From JAERML01 sp035687895 (GTDB lineage Bacteria > Bacteroidota > Ignavibacteria > UBA10030 > UBA6906): a DNA stretch of 10,184 nucleotides. Below the pieces are notes generated by a model. The model had not been told where the DNA came from. It was given only the letters and a program-made list of their open reading frames with translations, and ran no database searches. Of this stretch, positions 7,689 through 10,184 are shown piece after piece (position 1 is the first letter of the stretch; each line of letters starts with the position of its first letter). Both the position numbers and the translations under genes were made by a program. The DNA is taken from the NCBI GenBank assembly GCA_035687895.1, contig DASRUE010000227.1, positions 1-10,184 of the forward strand, given 5' to 3'.

Positions 7689-7713
7689 TGTGAGCGGATG
7701 AACCCGGCAGAAA

Positions 7714-7742
7714 TTTGGCCGTGCATGCGCTTGATATTTTTG
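7714..7742 (+). promoter_or_regulatory. Candidate Bacteroidota-type promoter for sprA
   Basis: TTTG (7714-7717) and TATTTTTG (7735-7742) are separated by 17 bp. The second element matches TAnnTTTG exactly, and the pair fits the -33/-7 promoter described for Bacteroides and Flavobacterium. A start near 7749 would give sprA a leader of about 210 bases containing the 18-bp palindrome and a hairpin. Whether this organism's sigma factor uses this consensus is inferred from the gene content. Confidence 0.45.
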
Positions 7743-7766
7743 TGGCTTTTGCCTATGTTCCACACA

Positions 7767-7784
7767 CCAAGTTGCGCAACTTGG
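7767..7784. promoter_or_regulatory. Perfect 18-bp palindrome CCAAGTTGCGCAACTTGG
   Basis: The two 9-base halves are exact reverse complements with no spacer. The site sits just downstream of the candidate sprA promoter, at about +18 to +35, a position suited to a dimeric repressor. As RNA it could fold into a 7-bp stem with a GCGC loop. No T-run follows, so it is not an intrinsic terminator. No further copy was seen in the window. The cognate regulator is unknown. Confidence 0.6.
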
Positions 7785-7834
7785 CCCTCGACCTTCAAAG
7801 GAGTCACCATATCGATCAGGTTTGCTAATGCTTT

Positions 7835-7855
7835 GCGGGAGGAGCGTCTTCCTGC
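7835..7855 (+). other. Possible leader hairpin upstream of sprA
   Basis: Bases 7835-7843 (GCGGGAGGA) can pair with 7847-7855 (TCTTCCTGC) over a three-base GCG loop, giving nine pairs of which two are G-U in RNA. There is no T-tract after it. It could be leader structure or chance in GC-rich sequence. Confidence 0.25.
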
Positions 7856-7962
7856 CGGTCCCCGGGAATGAATTGGTGCAGATGCGGGGTGGACGCACGT
7901 GGGGCGGTGTTCTCCGTAATAGTTCTACCCGCCCGGGTCGGATACAATAACTGAGAATCGAA

Positions 7963-10184
7963 TTGGTCTCCTTTCTTCACAGCACGCGGATAAACCTCCG
8001 TCGTCACCTCGTTGATATCGCTTTTCTCGCTGCCGCGTCGTTGATCGCGGCGGTTTTCTTCTTTACTCCGGAGAGCGTTGTCGGTTCCAGCAATCTCCTT
8101 CCTGACCCTACGTACGAACCATTGCTTGCACTGTTCGATGATTCAACCTCCTCCGGCGATAAGACCGGTGCCAACACCGGCACAAAATTCCTTTCCGGCG
8201 GAGAAGACTCCCTTCCTGTCTCCGATCCAAATAAGTTCTTCACATCGGATTCTTTGCGCAAAGACACCCTAGGCACATCCGTTCCAAAAAAATCAGTGGC
8301 GTCGGATTCCGGCTATGTTGTCTATCTTGATTCCACAGCTCGACTCTCACACTTCGCGTACGTACGGCGAGACCAACCGCAAGTCAGGTTTTTTCCCGAC
8401 CGGAGCTACTCGTTGTTCGCCCCGACACGCAGCGCCACCTACAAGCGTGAGGTCGTGATGGATTCACTGGGACGCGATGTCGTGTTCCGCGAAACGGTGG
8501 GGGGAAAGGATGTGAAGATCCCCATTAGTGTTCCGCTACGGGAGTATGTTGCACTGCGGCAGAAGGCGGAGTTTCGCAGGATGCTTGCCGACGAAGCTCG
8601 GAAGCCAAAGGTTGTAGCCGAGCGAAACGATCTTGGTGAGTTGATGGCCAACATCACGCAGATCCAAATCCCTATTCCACCCAACCCCATCTTCAGCATC
8701 TTCGGAAAGCCGGAGATCAAACTGAACATCAGCGGTGCGGTGGACATCAAGGCGGGGTTCCGCAATACCAAGTCGGACCAAACGCAGGTTTCGCTGCTGG
8801 ATCAGAGTCGCAACGAACCGGACTTCGCGCAGGAAGTGCAGGTGAACGTCAACGGTACTATCGGGGACAAACTCAACATCCTTGCCGATTGGAACACGCA
8901 ACGAACGTTTGAATACGAAAACCAGCTCAAGATCAAATACACGGGGTACGAAGACGAGATTGTCCAAAGTATCGAGGCGGGCAACGTTTCGCTTCAAACT
9001 CCGTCGTCGTTCATTGGCAGCAGCCAGGCGCTGTTTGGTGTCAAGGCAAGATTCCAGACTGGACCACTGACCCTCACGACTCTTGCGTCGCAGAAGAAGG
9101 GACAGATAAAGGAAGTTGCCGTGTCCGGCGGTGCGCAGGAGGTACCCATCTCTGTTCAACCGCACGAGTATGCCACGAATCATTTTTTTGTCAATACGCT
9201 ATACAGGCAGTTCTACGAGAACTACTATCGGGAGGAGCCTGCGCTTGTCACCAACCCCGAGCTGCAAATCGTTGACGCAGAAGTCTGGGTGACGCGCCAG
9301 GGAAGCATTCCAGACCCGAATGAACGGGAGGGGATTGCATTCATTGAACTTCCGCCTCGTGGCTCCGGATACGATGAAGGACTTCGCGGGTTGGTCGATA
9401 GCACCGGAGGAACCCGTGAACGGGGACTGTTCGTCAAGCTAAACCAGGATCAGTACGATCTGGACGGGTACGGGTATATCGGTGTCCTCTCTCTCAAGAC
9501 GAATGTGCAGGATCAGCAGATAGTAGCAATCGCATATCGGACTGCAGGAAATGCCAGCACAGCCGCTACACAGTACGGCGAGTTTACGCGTGACCTTGAT
9601 ACATCCCGTACATTGATCCTGAAAATGGTCAAGCCCAAGAACCTCCATTCCAATAGCCGCAACTTCACGGTGGCGTGGGATCAACTCTTGAAGAATATCT
9701 ACCCTCTTGGAGGAAGGAATATCAAAAAGTCCGGATTCGAATTAGACGTCTACCGGACCATTGCGGCCGCCGAAAAACAAAACAGCATAGAGAACGAACG
9801 GCTTCTTCGTATTTTCGGTCTTGACAAGTTCAATGCGGATGATACACCAAACGAAGACGGTGACAACGTGTTCGATTTTCGCCCGGGCCGCACCATCAAC
9901 CTTGCTTCCGCCGAGATCATTTTTCCTCATCTCAGGCCATTTGATACCGGCATCAAGAAATATTTTGTCGACAATGGCTTACCCCTCCCGGATTCGACGT
10001 TCTTCTATCCACAAGTGTATGACACGACAAAGTCCCGTGCTGCCGAAAATAATAATGCCAAATATGCGATTCAGGGAAGAGCGACAGGTGACGCCACTTC
10101 CAAATACTCCCTCGGGTTCAACGTTGTTGAGGGAAGCGTCCAGGTGTTGCTGAATGGCAACCGCCTCACCCCCAACGTGGACTA
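7963..10184 (+). CDS. sprA: Cell-surface gliding/T9SS translocon protein SprA (Sov), N-terminal part (3' partial)
   Basis: SprA/Sov forms the very large outer-membrane barrel through which T9SS cargo crosses. About 740 residues are present, and the frame stays open to the window end; full family members exceed 2000 residues. The diagnostic block is VQVNVNGTIGDKL (from about residue 292), then TFEYENQLKIKYTGYED, then IEAGNVSLQTPSSFIGSSQ, then LFGVKARFQTGPLTLTTLASQKKG, matching the conserved SprA N-terminal repeat. Further support comes from VPLREYVALR near 190, FVNTLYRQFYENYY near 408, and the terminal EGSVQVLLNGNRLTPNVDY. No ATG occurs in frame between the TAA at 7948 and 8458. The best start is TTG at 7963, which supplies a basic n-region (RINLRRH) and hydrophobic core (IAFLAAASLIAAVFFF). 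TTG at 8041 is a weaker alternative. A low-complexity Ser/Thr/Asp-rich linker (about 8130-8310) precedes the conserved part. Confidence 0.93.
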   Translation, partial: MVSFLHSTRINLRRHLVDIAFLAAASLIAAVFFFTPESVVGSSNLLPDPTYEPLLALFDDSTSSGDKTGANTGTKFLSGGEDSLPVSDPNKFFTSDSLRKDTLGTSVPKKSVASDSGYVVYLDSTARLSHFAYVRRDQPQVRFFPDRSYSLFAPTRSATYKREVVMDSLGRDVVFRETVGGKDVKIPISVPLREYVALRQKAEFRRMLADEARKPKVVAERNDLGELMANITQIQIPIPPNPIFSIFGKPEIKLNISGAVDIKAGFRNTKSDQTQVSLLDQSRNEPDFAQEVQVNVNGTIGDKLNILADWNTQRTFEYENQLKIKYTGYEDEIVQSIEAGNVSLQTPSSFIGSSQALFGVKARFQTGPLTLTTLASQKKGQIKEVAVSGGAQEVPISVQPHEYATNHFFVNTLYRQFYENYYREEPALVTNPELQIVDAEVWVTRQGSIPDPNEREGIAFIELPPRGSGYDEGLRGLVDSTGGTRERGLFVKLNQDQYDLDGYGYIGVLSLKTNVQDQQIVAIAYRTAGNASTAATQYGEFTRDLDTSRTLILKMVKPKNLHSNSRNFTVAWDQLLKNIYPLGGRNIKKSGFELDVYRTIAAAEKQNSIENERLLRIFGLDKFNADDTPNEDGDNVFDFRPGRTINLASAEIIFPHLRPFDTGIKKYFVDNGLPLPDSTFFYPQVYDTTKSRAAENNNAKYAIQGRATGDATSKYSLGFNVVEGSVQVLLNGNRLTPNVD

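Larger units (their letters stand above)
7654..7962. other. Divergent intergenic region between lptF and sprA
   Basis: 309 bp without a convincing gene. It holds promoter-like elements for both sides, a perfect 18-bp palindrome and a weak hairpin, listed separately. Short frames are present, such as ATG 7828 to TAA 7950 (40 codons, in the sprA frame). None has a recognisable protein pattern or a ribosome binding site. A ruvA or gcvH neighbour, sometimes found beside sprA, is not here. Confidence 0.7.

Noticed and set aside
7767..7784. Palindrome as a recombination site, attachment site or IS end
   Set aside because: There is no integrase, transposase, target duplication or second copy in the window; an operator or RNA stem explains it better.
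7694..7950. Two small consecutive frames (ending TAA 7826-7828 and ATG 7828 to TAA 7950) sharing a TAATG junction
   Set aside because: The junction looks like coupled genes, but neither has a ribosome site or protein-like pattern, and they cover the promoter and palindrome region.
8536..9183. 215-codon minus-strand frame within sprA
   Set aside because: It opposes the most conserved SprA block; Arg/Leu-rich shadow translation.
9183..9189. Homopolymer runs in sprA (seven T here, seven A near 8285) as phase-variation sites
   Set aside because: Runs of seven are short, occur in coding sequence without a frame break, and the frame reads through normally.

Overview
The window looks like chromosomal DNA from a diderm of the Bacteroidota/FCB group, perhaps an Ignavibacteria- or Chlorobi-like lineage. 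Two things point there. The N-terminal third of the type IX secretion (T9SS) translocon protein SprA runs off the right edge. A gene at the left edge ends in a T9SS type A-like C-terminal sorting domain. The lineage is inferred from protein families only. There are no RNA genes, insertion sequences, integrases or CRISPR arrays, and the region reads as core cell-envelope chromosome rather than a mobile island.

Layout, left to right. (1) Bases 2-898 (+) hold the 3' part of a secreted FG-GAP/VCBS-type repeat protein with a C-terminal sorting domain; its last codons are an exact 15-bp tandem duplication. (2) Bases 895-4203 (+), overlapping the previous stop as ATGA, encode an 1102-residue exported protein. 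It joins a gluzincin-type zinc peptidase (HEFTH plus a downstream WFAEG glutamate), a TolB-like PD40 beta-propeller and an Omp85/D15-like outer-membrane barrel. (3) Bases 4225-5133 (+) encode a small exported protein with a DUF5683-like hydrophobic core, preceded by a good Shine-Dalgarno. These three probably form one operon. (4) Facing them on the minus strand is a two-gene unit: lptF (7653-6232) overlapping lptG (6232-5147) by one base. These are the inner-membrane permease subunits of the LPS transporter. (5) A 309-bp divergent intergenic region (7654-7962) holds promoter-like elements for both sides and a perfect 18-bp palindrome. (6) From about 7963 to the right edge (+) lies sprA, apparently starting at TTG and incomplete at its 3' end.

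Functionally, everything concerns the outer envelope: LPS export (LptFG), protein secretion across the outer membrane (SprA), a probable T9SS client, and an outer-membrane protein that probably carries a periplasmic protease and propeller. The most notable items are the peptidase-propeller-Omp85 fusion, the duplicated C-terminal tail of the cargo protein, the promoter/palindrome arrangement between lptF and sprA, and the missing ATG start of sprA. No clearly new multi-gene defence or mobile system is visible.
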